The notes under the pieces: generated by a model
Database searches by the model: none
What the model was told of the DNA's origin: nothing
What the model saw: the letters and a program-made list of their open reading frames with translations, nothing else
Shown here: positions 32,589 to 41,041 of the stretch, piece after piece
Layout of the letters: each line of letters opens with the position of its first letter
How positions within the stretch are numbered: position 1 is the stretch's first letter
Program-made: the position numbers and the translations under genes
From: JAVBQJ01 sp031549115
GTDB taxonomy: Bacteria > Verrucomicrobiota > Lentisphaeria > Victivallales > Victivallaceae
Assembly (NCBI GenBank): GCA_031549115.1
Contig: JAVBQJ010000085.1
Span: forward strand, 9,698 to 73,697
Direction of reading: 5' to 3'
DNA: 64,000 nucleotides

Positions 32589-34487
32589 CTATTGCAACAC
32601 TCGCTGATACTGCTTGGGAGTCCACAGCCACTCGGGGCGGCCTGGCGAGGTGCCGTAACTCGGATATGGCAGCAGGCGAATGTTTTCGTAACGGGCGGAC
32701 ATCCCGGAGAGCTTGGCGGGAGCAAATAAAAACGTGTAGGGTTGTTCCCGATGCAGCAACGCCTGAAATTGATGGCATAGCGCAATCCGCTCGTCGGTGT
32801 CGAACGCGACCCGGATCGCCTCGATCAGGCGGTCGGCTTCGGCGTTGCGGAAGCCGATGAAGTTGCTGGATTGGGGGGCATCGGCCTGACTGGAATGCCA
32901 GACCTGATAGGGGTCGGCTTCGAGCGGCACCGTCCACGCCAGCATGCACGCTTCGAAATTGCGCTCGTCGATGCGCTGGAGAAATACCGACCACTCGTAA
33001 ACATCCAGACGCATGTGAATTCCGGCGGCGGCCATGTCTTCCTTGACGATCGGCAGCACCTTGCCCTGGATCGGGTGATTGGCGACCTGCATCATGGTGA
33101 ACTCGAATTTGCGGCCGTCCTTTTCCAGAATCCCGTCGCCATCGGTATCGCGCCAGCCGGCTTCCGCCAGCAGGCGCTTCGCCTCCGCCGGGTCAAACGG
33201 CCACGGCGTCAGCGTCATATCGTAGAACGGGCTTCCGTATTGAAACGGCCCCGCCACCACGGCTCCGAGCCCGAAATAGACATCTTGCAAAATCCGCTCC
33301 CGGTTCACCAGCAGCGTCAGCGCCTGCCGGACGCGCCGGTCCTGAAACAGCGGATTGACCTGATTGTAAGCCAGATAGCTGTAGGCCGCCTGAAGCCCCT
33401 GAATCCGCAGCAACGCGTTGGGGTCGCGCGTCATCAACCCGGCCGCGTCGGTCACCGGCGTTTCGCTCGTCCGCGTCGCAACGAACTGCGGCGTCGAAGT
33501 GCGGTGCATCCACTGATCCGGGGTGAGATCACAGACATCGATATCGCCCGCCAGCAACGCCTGAAAACGGGTATTTTCCAGCTTGATCAGCGAAATGACG
33601 ATCTGTTCCAGTGCCGGCATCGCCCCATATGCCCGGCCGAAGTAACGGTCATAACGCTTGAGCACGATTTTCTGATCGCGCACCCAGCTATCCAATTGGT
33701 ACGGCCCGACGCCGACGACCATCCGGTTGCGTTCGTGGTCCAGATTGAAGCGCTTGCCGTCGAAGGGGCCGGAATAGAAGTGATAGAAATGCCGCGGCAG
33801 CGGCGTCAATCCCAAGGTCAACTCCAGGCTGCGGAAGTACGGCTTGCTCCAGAGTACCTCGAACTCGTAATCGCCGATTACGTTCAATTCAACCATGTCC
33901 TGATAATAGGTCCGCAACGGCGCACAATTGACATCCGGGTTGTTCACGACGTCGAACCAGAAACGGAAGTCGTGCGCGGTCATCTCGACATTTTCGTAAC
34001 GCCTGCCGGTTTCCGGGTCGGTTGCATCATGCCAGTACACCCCGCGCCGCAATTTGATCCGGAAACGCAGATGATCCTCGGACTCCGTCCACGACTCCGC
34101 CAGCCACGGCTGAAACCGCGCCGGATTCGCCGCGTCCCGATCTCCCAGCGACGCATGGCAAAATCCATAAATTTCCGTCACCGCGGCATCCGAAGAGGTC
34201 AATGAATTCAAGTCGCCGGGATCGGCCATCGTCGCCTGAATCAGCCGGTCGCCGGACACGCGAACCGGATCGTAAAAGGCCGCATTGGCGAAATTTCCGT
34301 CCGCAGCAAGCTCCGAAGTGCGCCGGATTCCCGACACACCGGCCGAGCGGCAAACATCCTCCAACGCGTCAAGCCGCTGCAGAATCTGCCGGTTGGAAAA
34401 AAACATCCGGTCGGCGGCATTCACCAGCACGATACCGATGACCGCCAACGCCCCCAGCAACCCCAGCAACAGAATTTTGAACCACAT
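32589..34487 (-). CDS. Membrane-anchored family-5 solute-binding protein (oligopeptide/nickel type)
   Basis: The 632-residue protein starts with one strong hydrophobic helix (MWFKILLLGLLGALAVIGIVLV) without a clear signal-peptidase site. After a short stalk it has the SBP_bac_5 fold: ADPGDLNSLTSSDA, LAESWTESEDHLRFRIKLRRGVYWHD, VGPYQLDSWVRDQKIVLKRYD, LAYNQVNPLFQDRRVRQALTLLVNRERIL and PFDPAEAKRLLAEAGW. It could be retained in the inner membrane facing the periplasm. No ABC permease or ATPase genes are adjacent. The start at 34487 has GGAG eight bases upstream, 20 bp after the LptF/G permease stop; the frame is open to 34574 but those residues lie in the upstream gene. Confidence 0.8.
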   Translation of the reverse strand: MWFKILLLGLLGALAVIGIVLVNAADRMFFSNRQILQRLDALEDVCRSAGVSGIRRTSELAADGNFANAAFYDPVRVSGDRLIQATMADPGDLNSLTSSDAAVTEIYGFCHASLGDRDAANPARFQPWLAESWTESEDHLRFRIKLRRGVYWHDATDPETGRRYENVEMTAHDFRFWFDVVNNPDVNCAPLRTYYQDMVELNVIGDYEFEVLWSKPYFRSLELTLGLTPLPRHFYHFYSGPFDGKRFNLDHERNRMVVGVGPYQLDSWVRDQKIVLKRYDRYFGRAYGAMPALEQIVISLIKLENTRFQALLAGDIDVCDLTPDQWMHRTSTPQFVATRTSETPVTDAAGLMTRDPNALLRIQGLQAAYSYLAYNQVNPLFQDRRVRQALTLLVNRERILQDVYFGLGAVVAGPFQYGSPFYDMTLTPWPFDPAEAKRLLAEAGWRDTDGDGILEKDGRKFEFTMMQVANHPIQGKVLPIVKEDMAAAGIHMRLDVYEWSVFLQRIDERNFEACMLAWTVPLEADPYQVWHSSQADAPQSSNFIGFRNAEADRLIEAIRVAFDTDERIALCHQFQALLHREQPYTFLFAPAKLSGMSARYENIRLLPYPSYGTSPGRPEWLWTPKQYQRVLQ

Positions 34488-34507
34488 CGCACACACTCCA
34501 ACCCCGG

Positions 34508-35599
34508 CTACCGCCGGGTGATCCGGTAAATCATCACCGCTCCGCCGATTTGATACGCCAGCGTCGGCAACCACAGCAGATATTGCGGATACAGCTTCGG
34601 ATAATCGGTCAGCGACTCGCAGATGATCACCAGAAGGAAAAATCCCCCCGCCAGAATCACACTCAGAAACAGCCCCACCGAGGTTTCCCGCCGGGAAGTC
34701 TGAATCGCCAGCGGCAACCCGAACAAAAGAAAGGCGATCGGCGAAAGCGCAAAAGCGATCCTTTGATTCAGTTCCACCTCCAAATCGGTGGTATCCTTGT
34801 CGCGTTCGACATTCATGCGGATACGGGCCAGAAGCTCGCTCATGGTCATGAATTTCGGCCGCTTGCCGACGTTCTGGCTGTTCAACTCCTGCCCATAGTC
34901 GAATTCGAGCTCGAAGCGCTCCATTGAAGCCGCGGTTTTCGCCCCCAATTCGGAGCTGCGGTCGATGATGATACAGTTGTCGAGTTCGAGAGTCAGAATT
35001 TTCGCCTCTTTGTTGACCTTCAGCCGTCCGCTCGGAGCCGAGATATCACGGATGATGTTGAATTTTTTCCCAACCTCGTAAATCTGGACGCCGCGCAGCT
35101 CGGAATCGCCGATTTTATCGTCCAGATACACGATGTAGCCATCCTGGTTCGTCGCCTGTCCGGGGGCGAACATGGCCAGCGGCTGGTCGACAAAGGCGTT
35201 GGTAATCACCTCCCGCGCCTTTCCGAGACAGGGGGGCCCCACCTCGATCTGCAAATAACAGCAGACTCCGGTCAAAATAAACGTAATCAGCAGGATCGGC
35301 GAAACGATCTGCAAAATGGAAATTCCGCACGCGCGCATCGCGGTGATTTCGGAATCCGCCGACAGGCGTCCGAACACCATCATCACCGCCACCATCACCG
35401 CCAGCGGCACCGTGAACGACAGCACCACCGGCAGCGTATAAAGCACGAACAACATAAAACTGGTAAACGAAATTCCCTGCGCCACCGCTTCGATCACCTG
35501 GACCAGGCGCCCGCCCATCATGCCGAAAGTCAGAATGCCGATGGCCATGAAAAAGGTCAGCAAAAAACCGCGCGTCACATATAAATTAAGCGTTTTCAT
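34508..35599 (-). CDS. LptF/LptG-family lipopolysaccharide export permease
   Basis: The 363-residue protein has two N-terminal transmembrane helices and a third-fourth pair, then a periplasmic beta-jellyroll (~100-270), and final helices at the C-terminus, as in YjgP/YjgQ. Signatures are YVTRGFLLTFFMAIGILTF, FTVPLAVMVAVMMVFGRLSADSEITAMRACGIS, and ELNQRIAFALSPIAFLLFGLPLAI. It forms part of the LptBFG transporter that lifts LPS to the outer membrane. Only one of the usual pair lptF/lptG is here. A 274-bp structured element ends 29 bp upstream of its start codon. Confidence 0.88.
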   Translation of the reverse strand: MKTLNLYVTRGFLLTFFMAIGILTFGMMGGRLVQVIEAVAQGISFTSFMLFVLYTLPVVLSFTVPLAVMVAVMMVFGRLSADSEITAMRACGISILQIVSPILLITFILTGVCCYLQIEVGPPCLGKAREVITNAFVDQPLAMFAPGQATNQDGYIVYLDDKIGDSELRGVQIYEVGKKFNIIRDISAPSGRLKVNKEAKILTLELDNCIIIDRSSELGAKTAASMERFELEFDYGQELNSQNVGKRPKFMTMSELLARIRMNVERDKDTTDLEVELNQRIAFALSPIAFLLFGLPLAIQTSRRETSVGLFLSVILAGGFFLLVIICESLTDYPKLYPQYLLWLPTLAYQIGGAVMIYRITRR

Positions 35600-35627
35600 C
35601 GTTAGGAAAAGAGTTCCTTCGTATCGT

Positions 35628-35901
35628 ATTGATGCGGCGACTAATTGGGCTTGCCATGATCGCGTCTCCGCAAAGAATCCGGAGCGGTTTTCCGGTTGAG
35701 GGGGCTACTGACGTAGCTACCTCGAACCGGAAGGCCGCTCCGGGGCTTTTGCGGACGCGACCGCTTCGCGGCACGCGAGATACGAGCCCTGCCTTGCGTT
35801 GCCGGGACGGTACAATACTTGTATTGCTCCATCCCGGCAACGCAAGGCAGTTTCTCATCTCTCGCTGTGTCATGGTAAACCGAATTAGTCGCCGCATCAA
35901 T
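35628..35901. repeat. 274-bp structured element with terminal inverted repeats and nested arms
   Basis: ATTGATGCGGCGACTAATT (35628-35646) is repeated as an exact inverse at 35883-35901; the match extends inward to 32 bp with three mismatches (CCATGA). Inside is arm 1: 35660-35675 pairs with 35745-35759, and 35679-35699 with 35722-35744, tipped by GCTAC-TGAC-GTAGC. A small CCGC-TTC-GCGG hairpin follows (35761-35771). Arm 2: GCGAGA (35775-35780) with TCTCGC (35860-35865) encloses a perfect 19-bp stem (35789-35807 with 35832-35850). No target-site duplication and no ORF worth the name. It may be a MITE-like element or a structured RNA. Confidence 0.9.
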
Positions 35902-35925
35902 AAATTCCCATATAAAGACCGGAAG

Positions 35926-35954
35926 AATTTACACCGTAAACCCCGGAAAGGCAA
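35926..35954 (-). promoter_or_regulatory. Candidate promoter reading through the element into the LptF/G gene
   Basis: On the minus strand TTGCCT (complement of 35949-35954), 17 bp, TAAATT (complement of 35926-35931). If used, the 274-bp element would be the 5' leader of the LptF/G transcript. Four of six bases match consensus in each box. The remaining 36000-36160 stretch holds only the leader of the mannosidase gene. Confidence 0.3.
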
Positions 35955-36160
35955 CTGAAGAATCCCGAAAAGGCATGAATTTTACGTTTTTTTCCGTTCC
36001 GTCCGCCGATTCGTGGCGATTTTTCGAAAACTTTCCATAAGCAACTCTTGAAAAAGGACACATGAATGTTATTTTACTCGGGATACAGTTATATCCGATA
36101 TTGTAACGCTTTCCGGAAAATTGCCGGAAATGCGCGGGATCACAAGCAAGAGAGAGTATC

Positions 36161-39100
36161 ATGCAGGAAAAAGAATTTCAGTTGTACCTGGGGCGGGCCA
36201 AAAACTTCTTCTCGCGGCTCCCCCGGGATTTTTTCTTTGAATTACGCCCGTTGGAAGCGCAGTTCTGTGCGTCCGCCGCGCCGGTGCCTTTCGCCGAGCG
36301 GTTGAACGGCGAATTCCAGGTTCTGCAGGAAAAGCAGAAGTGGGGCGAACTCTGGGACAGCGGCTGGGTACGCCTGCAGGGCACCGTCCCGCAGGATTGG
36401 GACGGGAAACCGGTGGCGCTGAAGCTGAATTTCGGCGGCGAAGCGCTGCTGTTCGACAACGCCGGAATCCCGGTCTACAGCTTCACCAACACCAGTGTGT
36501 ATGCGCATCAGTACCGCAAGGAGTTATACCAGCTGACCCCCTGCGCCAAGGCCGGGGAACGCTTCGACCTGTGGGTGGAAATGGCCGCCAACGGCCTGTT
36601 TGGCGACGAAGTCAATCCGGACGCGCCGGATCAGAAGCTGACCGTCGGCGTGGCGGAATCGCTGCGCTTCGGCAGCTTCAACCGCGAAGCCTGGTTATTG
36701 CAGCTGGAGCTCGAAATCATGCTGGGCCTGCTCGGTTCCCGGGTCAACGGCGAAAGCATTTACAGCCATTCGCGCCGCGACCGCCGTTCCGTCCAGATAC
36801 TCTGTGCCATCAATGAGGCGATCAATCTGTACGCCGACAATCCGGCCAACGCGGCCAGGGCGCGGGCGGCTCTCGCCGGCGAACTGAATCGTCCGGCCGT
36901 GTCAAGCACATTGCAGGCGACCGCCGTGGGCCATGCGCATATCGATACCGGCTGGCTGTGGCCGGTCCGCGAAACCATCCGCAAATGCGCCCGCACCTTC
37001 GCCAGCCAGTTGAAGCTGATGGACGAATACCCCGATTATGTGTTCGGAGCGTCGCAGGCGCAACATTACGCGTTCACCAAACAGCATTACCCCGAACTTT
37101 ACGCCAAAATCAAGGAACGCGTCGCCGAAGGGCGCTGGGAAATCCAGGGCGGCATGTGGGTGGAAGCCGACTGCAACATCATCTCCGGCGAGTCGATGGT
37201 GCGCCAGTTCCTCCATGGGAAAAACTTCTTCATGGACGAGTTCGGCTTCGATGTGAAAAACCTGTGGCTTCCCGACGTGTTCGGGTATTCCGCGGCGATG
37301 CCGCAGATCATCAAGCGCTCCGGCTGCGATTACTTCCTGACCCAGAAGATTTCATGGAGCCAGTTCAACAAATTCCCGTATCACACCTTCCTGTGGCGCG
37401 GAATCGACAACACCGAAGTATTGACCCACTTCCCGCCGGAAGACACCTACAACACCAGTCTGGTGCCGGACCAACTGACCTACGGCGAAAACAATTACAA
37501 TGAAAACGCGGTAGTCCCGGAATTCATGAGCCTCTTCGGCATCGGCGACGGCGGCGGCGGCCCGAAGGAAGAGTACATCGAACGCGGTTTGCGGCTCCGC
37601 GACCTGGAAGGTTCGCCGAAGGTGAAATTCGACCGTGCCGACCGCTTCTTCGAACGCGTGGAAGCCTACCGCGGCAAACTGCCGCGTTGGGTGGGCGAGT
37701 TGTATCTCGAACTCCACCGCGGTACCCTGACCTCGCAGAGCCGCACCAAGCGCAACAACCGCAAGTGCGAGCAGATGCTGCAGCTGACCGAATTCGTCTG
37801 CTCCTGCCTGCCGGGTGCCGAGTACCCGGTCAAAGAGCTCGATTACGCCTGGAAAAAGGTGCTGATCAACCAGTTCCATGACATCATCCCGGGTTCTTCG
37901 ATCCGCGAGGTCTACGAAGTCACCGAAAAAGAACACGCGGAAATTCTGGCGTTGTGCGCCGAATTGCTCGACATCGCCTGCGGCAAGCTGCTGACAAAGC
38001 AGGAAAACGCCGTCACCGTGATCAACTCGCTGCCGGTGAATTACGACATGCCCGTGCGCCTGCCCGATTCCTGGGAAAACTCCACGGTGATTACCCCGGG
38101 AGGGCATGAGGTCGCCGTCCAGACCGAAGCCGACGGAAGCGTATGGGCGCTGGGGTGTTTCGCCCCGGACAGCGTCACCACGCTGGAAAAGGGCGAAGTC
38201 CGTTCCACGTACGCCCGCCCCCTGGACAACGATCTGGTGCTGGAAAACGCGCTGATCCGTTACGAGTTCGATCATGCGGCGCGTCTGATCCGGGCTTTCG
38301 ATAAGGAAACCCAACGCGACATTCTGGCTCCGGGCGAAGTCGGCAACGATCTCGCGCTTTACGTCGACGTGCCGAATATGTGGGACGCCTGGGATATCGA
38401 CTTTTTTTACGAAAACGAATCGGTGGAGCATCCGGAAGGAATCGGCGCGTCCTGTTCCGCCTTCGGCATCGTCCGCCAGGTTTTGAACTTCAAGTTGAAG
38501 GTCGGCCAGTCGATGCTGTGCCAGCAGGTGATTCTCTCGTCGAACAGCAAGCGCCTGGAATTCCACACCGAGGCGGACTGGCGCGAATCGCGCCGGATGC
38601 TCCGGGTCGGTTTCCCGGTTTCCGTGACCGCCACCGAAGCCAGCTTCGATATCCAGTACGGCACCGTCAAGCGCCCCACCCACCGGAACACTTCGTGGGA
38701 CCAGGCGCGCTTCGAAGTCGCGGCGCACCGCTTCATCGACCTGAGCGACAGCCTCTGCGGCGTGGCGCTGTTGAACGACTGCAAATACGGGCACAAGGTC
38801 CATGGCAACACACTGGACCTCAATCTGTTGCGGGCGACCAGCTATCCGGCCCCCGGCGCCGATCGCGGCATGCAGCGTTTCAGCTATGCGCTGCTGCCGC
38901 ACACCGGCACACTGAATGATTCCGATGTCCGCGCCGAAGCCGCCGCCTTCAACCGGGCGCCGTGGATCGCGGCCGGATTTGCCGCCGCGACGCCTCCGGC
39001 CATTCCCTGCCGCCAGCTCGACGGTGCCGGAGTCAGCCTGGAGGTGGTCAAGAAGGCCGAAAAATCCGACGCCACCGTGATCCGCGTGGTGGAAACCCAG

Positions 39101-39262
39101 GGCCGCCCGAGCACCGGAACGCTGCAGTTCGCCGAACACTTCCGTGAACTCACCGAAACCAACCTGGTGGAATGGGAAAGCAAGAATGCCATCCCGCTGG
39201 ACGGCGCGCCAATCACGATATCGCTGGCTCCGTTCGAAATCCGGACCTATCTGGTAAAGTAA
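36161..39262 (+). CDS. Alpha-mannosidase (GH38)
   Basis: The 1033-residue enzyme has the GH38 layout. The zinc-site VGHAHIDTGWLWP carries His258, His260 and Asp262; the catalytic nucleophile is Asp372 in WLPDVFGYSA. QGGMWVEADCNI, FLTQKISWSQFNKFP and GDGGGGP are typical of cytoplasmic bacterial and Class II mannosidases. There is no signal peptide. It removes alpha-linked mannose from oligosaccharides in the cytoplasm. GAGAGAG precedes the ATG. It is transcribed alone and is followed by a terminator. The gene fits a glycan-degrading lifestyle together with the two glycosidase loci. Confidence 0.93.
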   Translation: MQEKEFQLYLGRAKNFFSRLPRDFFFELRPLEAQFCASAAPVPFAERLNGEFQVLQEKQKWGELWDSGWVRLQGTVPQDWDGKPVALKLNFGGEALLFDNAGIPVYSFTNTSVYAHQYRKELYQLTPCAKAGERFDLWVEMAANGLFGDEVNPDAPDQKLTVGVAESLRFGSFNREAWLLQLELEIMLGLLGSRVNGESIYSHSRRDRRSVQILCAINEAINLYADNPANAARARAALAGELNRPAVSSTLQATAVGHAHIDTGWLWPVRETIRKCARTFASQLKLMDEYPDYVFGASQAQHYAFTKQHYPELYAKIKERVAEGRWEIQGGMWVEADCNIISGESMVRQFLHGKNFFMDEFGFDVKNLWLPDVFGYSAAMPQIIKRSGCDYFLTQKISWSQFNKFPYHTFLWRGIDNTEVLTHFPPEDTYNTSLVPDQLTYGENNYNENAVVPEFMSLFGIGDGGGGPKEEYIERGLRLRDLEGSPKVKFDRADRFFERVEAYRGKLPRWVGELYLELHRGTLTSQSRTKRNNRKCEQMLQLTEFVCSCLPGAEYPVKELDYAWKKVLINQFHDIIPGSSIREVYEVTEKEHAEILALCAELLDIACGKLLTKQENAVTVINSLPVNYDMPVRLPDSWENSTVITPGGHEVAVQTEADGSVWALGCFAPDSVTTLEKGEVRSTYARPLDNDLVLENALIRYEFDHAARLIRAFDKETQRDILAPGEVGNDLALYVDVPNMWDAWDIDFFYENESVEHPEGIGASCSAFGIVRQVLNFKLKVGQSMLCQQVILSSNSKRLEFHTEADWRESRRMLRVGFPVSVTATEASFDIQYGTVKRPTHRNTSWDQARFEVAAHRFIDLSDSLCGVALLNDCKYGHKVHGNTLDLNLLRATSYPAPGADRGMQRFSYALLPHTGTLNDSDVRAEAAAFNRAPWIAAGFAAATPPAIPCRQLDGAGVSLEVVKKAEKSDATVIRVVETQGRPSTGTLQFAEHFRELTETNLVEWESKNAIPLDGAPITISLAPFEIRTYLVK

Positions 39263-39274
39263 AATAATTCTTTC

Positions 39275-39304
39275 GACCGGGCTGAAACGGCCCGGTCCGT
39301 TTTC
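39275..39304 (+). terminator. Terminator of the alpha-mannosidase gene
   Basis: GACCGGGC (39275-39282), loop TGAAACG, GCCCGGTC (39290-39297), then CGTTTTC. The stem is perfect; the T-tract is short. Confidence 0.65.
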
Positions 39305-39333
39305 AACACCCTACACGAGTAAGGACAAAAATC

Positions 39334-39954
39334 ATGGGCGAATTCAAAAACGACACCGAACGCATCAGCTATGCGATGGGAATGAACATGGCCGAATATA
39401 TGGCGCATCAGCCGGTGCCGCTGGATCCGGCGCTGGTTCTGCGCGGCATCGCGGAAATGCTCTCCGGCAAGCCGCAGCTGAGCCAGGAGGAATACCAGGC
39501 GGCGATGCAGCAACTGCAGCAGCAGATGCAGCAGGCCGGCCAGGAGGAGGTTACCCGCCTGGGCAAAGCCAATGCGGAAGCGGAAGCAAAATTCATGGCG
39601 GAAAACGCCAAGGCGGCCGGCGTGGTCACCCTGCCGTCCGGGTTGCAGTACCTGGTCGTCACCGAAGGCACCGGCAAGAAGCCGACCGCGGCGGATAAGG
39701 TCAAAGTCCACTACACCGGCACCTTGCTGAACGGCCAGGTGTTCGACAGCTCGGTCCAGCGCGGCCAGCCGGTCGAATTCGGCGTCACCCAGGTGATTCC
39801 CGGCTGGGTCGAAGGGCTGCAGCTGATGCCGGTCGGCGGCAAGTACAAGTTCTTCATCCCGGCGGCGCTCGCTTACGGCGAACGCGGCGCGGGCCAGCAG
39901 ATCCAGCCGAATTCGGCGTTGATCTTCGAAGTCGAACTGCTCGATATCGTTTAA
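39334..39954 (+). CDS. FKBP-type peptidyl-prolyl isomerase (FkpA/Mip-like, cytoplasmic)
   Basis: The 206-residue protein has an N-terminal helical FKBP dimerisation region (DTERISYAMGMNMAEYM, EYQAAMQQLQQQMQQAGQ) and a C-terminal FKBP domain (~110-206: VKVHYTGTLLNGQVFDSS, VIPGWVEGLQLMPVGGKYKFFIP, AYGERGAG, LIFEVELLDI). It accelerates prolyl cis-trans isomerisation. Most FkpA/Mip homologues have a signal peptide; none is visible here, so it probably stays in the cytoplasm unless the annotated start is too far downstream. AAGGA precedes the ATG at 39334. Confidence 0.92.
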   Translation: MGEFKNDTERISYAMGMNMAEYMAHQPVPLDPALVLRGIAEMLSGKPQLSQEEYQAAMQQLQQQMQQAGQEEVTRLGKANAEAEAKFMAENAKAAGVVTLPSGLQYLVVTEGTGKKPTAADKVKVHYTGTLLNGQVFDSSVQRGQPVEFGVTQVIPGWVEGLQLMPVGGKYKFFIPAALAYGERGAGQQIQPNSALIFEVELLDIV

Positions 39955-39961
39955 GCTTCAG

Positions 39962-39994
39962 CCGGGCCGGAAGCGACTCCGGCCCGGTTTTTTT
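39962..39994 (+). terminator. Strong rho-independent terminator after the FKBP gene
   Basis: CCGGGCCGGA (39962-39971), loop AGCGAC, TCCGGCCCGG (39978-39987), then TTTTTTT. Confidence 0.92.
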
Positions 39995-40011
39995 CCATTC
40001 CGGAGACATTC

Positions 40012-40773
40012 ATGCAATTCCGTCCCTGTATCGATCTACACGCCGGACGCGTCAAACAGATCGTCGGTTCCAGCCTGCGCGACGACGATCGGGGGTTGCG
40101 CACCAACTTCGAGTCGGAGCTGCCGCCCTCGCATTACGCGGAGCTGTACCGGCTCGATCATCTGACCGGCGGTCACGTGATCATGCTCGGCGGCGGCAAC
40201 CGCGACGCCGCGCGCAACGCGCTGGCGGCATGGCCCGGCGGACTACAGGTCGGGGGCGGAATCGATGACGGCAACGCCCGCGAATGGCTCGACGCCGGGG
40301 CGGCGCAGGTGATCGTCACCAGTTGGATATTCCGTGAAGGCCGGTTGGAAGTCGAACGATTGCGCAGTCTGGCCGCACAGATCGGCAAAGAGCGATTGGT
40401 TCTCGACGTCAGCTGCCGCCGCCGCGGCGACATGTATTACATCGTCACCGACCGGTGGCAGAAGTTCACCGAAATGCCGGTCGACCGGAAAACGCTGGAA
40501 TTTCTGTCCGGTTACTGCTGCGAATTTCTGGTCCACGCCGTCGACGTGGAGGGCAAACAGGCCGGAATCGATCGGGAACTGCTCGAACTTCTGGCCGCCG
40601 ACTCTCCGCTGGACTGCGTCTACGCGGGCGGCATCGCGACACTCGATGATATCGCCGCCATCGGCAAAGCCGGACACGGCCGGATCCACTTCACCGTCGG
40701 CTCCGCGCTGGACATCTTCGGCGGCCCCCTCCCCTACGCCGACGTCGTGAAAGCGGCGCACAATGCCGCCTGA
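40012..40773 (+). CDS. hisA: HisA, eukaryotic-type phosphoribosyl-formimino-AICAR isomerase
   Basis: The 253-residue barrel matches the fungal/plant-like HisA branch: MQFRPCIDLHAGRVKQIVGSSL, SHYAELYRLDHLTGGHVIMLG, LQVGGGIDDGNAREWLDAGAAQVIVTSWIF and FLVHAVDVEGKQAGID. It catalyses the Amadori isomerisation of ProFAR in histidine synthesis. Ordinary bacterial HisA has other loops around the phosphate site. The gene lies alone, 18 bp after a strong terminator, without other his genes. A structured repeat copy begins 4 bp after the stop. Confidence 0.88.
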   Translation: MQFRPCIDLHAGRVKQIVGSSLRDDDRGLRTNFESELPPSHYAELYRLDHLTGGHVIMLGGGNRDAARNALAAWPGGLQVGGGIDDGNAREWLDAGAAQVIVTSWIFREGRLEVERLRSLAAQIGKERLVLDVSCRRRGDMYYIVTDRWQKFTEMPVDRKTLEFLSGYCCEFLVHAVDVEGKQAGIDRELLELLAADSPLDCVYAGGIATLDDIAAIGKAGHGRIHFTVGSALDIFGGPLPYADVVKAAHNAA

Positions 40774-40777
40774 AGTA

Positions 40778-41020
40778 AAAAATAAATAAAATAGAGCCGC
40801 GAAGCGGCGGTCTGCCCTCCGTCATACGGAGGCGCAGTCCAGCGCGCGAACAGCGCTGGTCGCCCCAGGCGCGTAGCGCCTCGAAAGGGGCGAAAGTATA
40901 GTAAGCGAACCGGGAGGTGAGCGGAAGCCACCCGAGGAAGCGAAGGTGTAGATTCGGCGATGGCAAAGCCGAGGCGAATCTCCACATAGAGCGGACGAGG
41001 CCGGCACAGGCGGTCGAATC
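40778..41020 (-). repeat. Structured dispersed repeat, copy B (inverted relative to copy A)
   Basis: This is the reverse complement of the element at 187-438. In plus coordinates its stems are 40796-40800/40804-40808, CTCCGT/ACGGAG (40817-40831), CCAGCGC/GCGCTGG (40839-40859), AGGCGC/GCGCCT (40867-40881), GGTG/CACC (40916-40919 with 40929-40932) and AGATTCG/CGAATCT (40950-40956 with 40975-40981). Loops and single-stranded blocks are conserved while stems change in a coordinated way. It occupies the space between hisA and a lipoprotein gene whose ribosome-binding site starts right after it. Confidence 0.85.
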
Positions 41021-41041
41021 GAAAAAGAGGAGGATTGCTTG

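Noticed and set aside
36062..36106. A 14-codon leader-peptide-like frame with AAGGA upstream of the alpha-mannosidase
   Set aside because: It encodes only MNVILLGIQLYPIL with no regulatory codon run or attenuator hairpin; could be chance.
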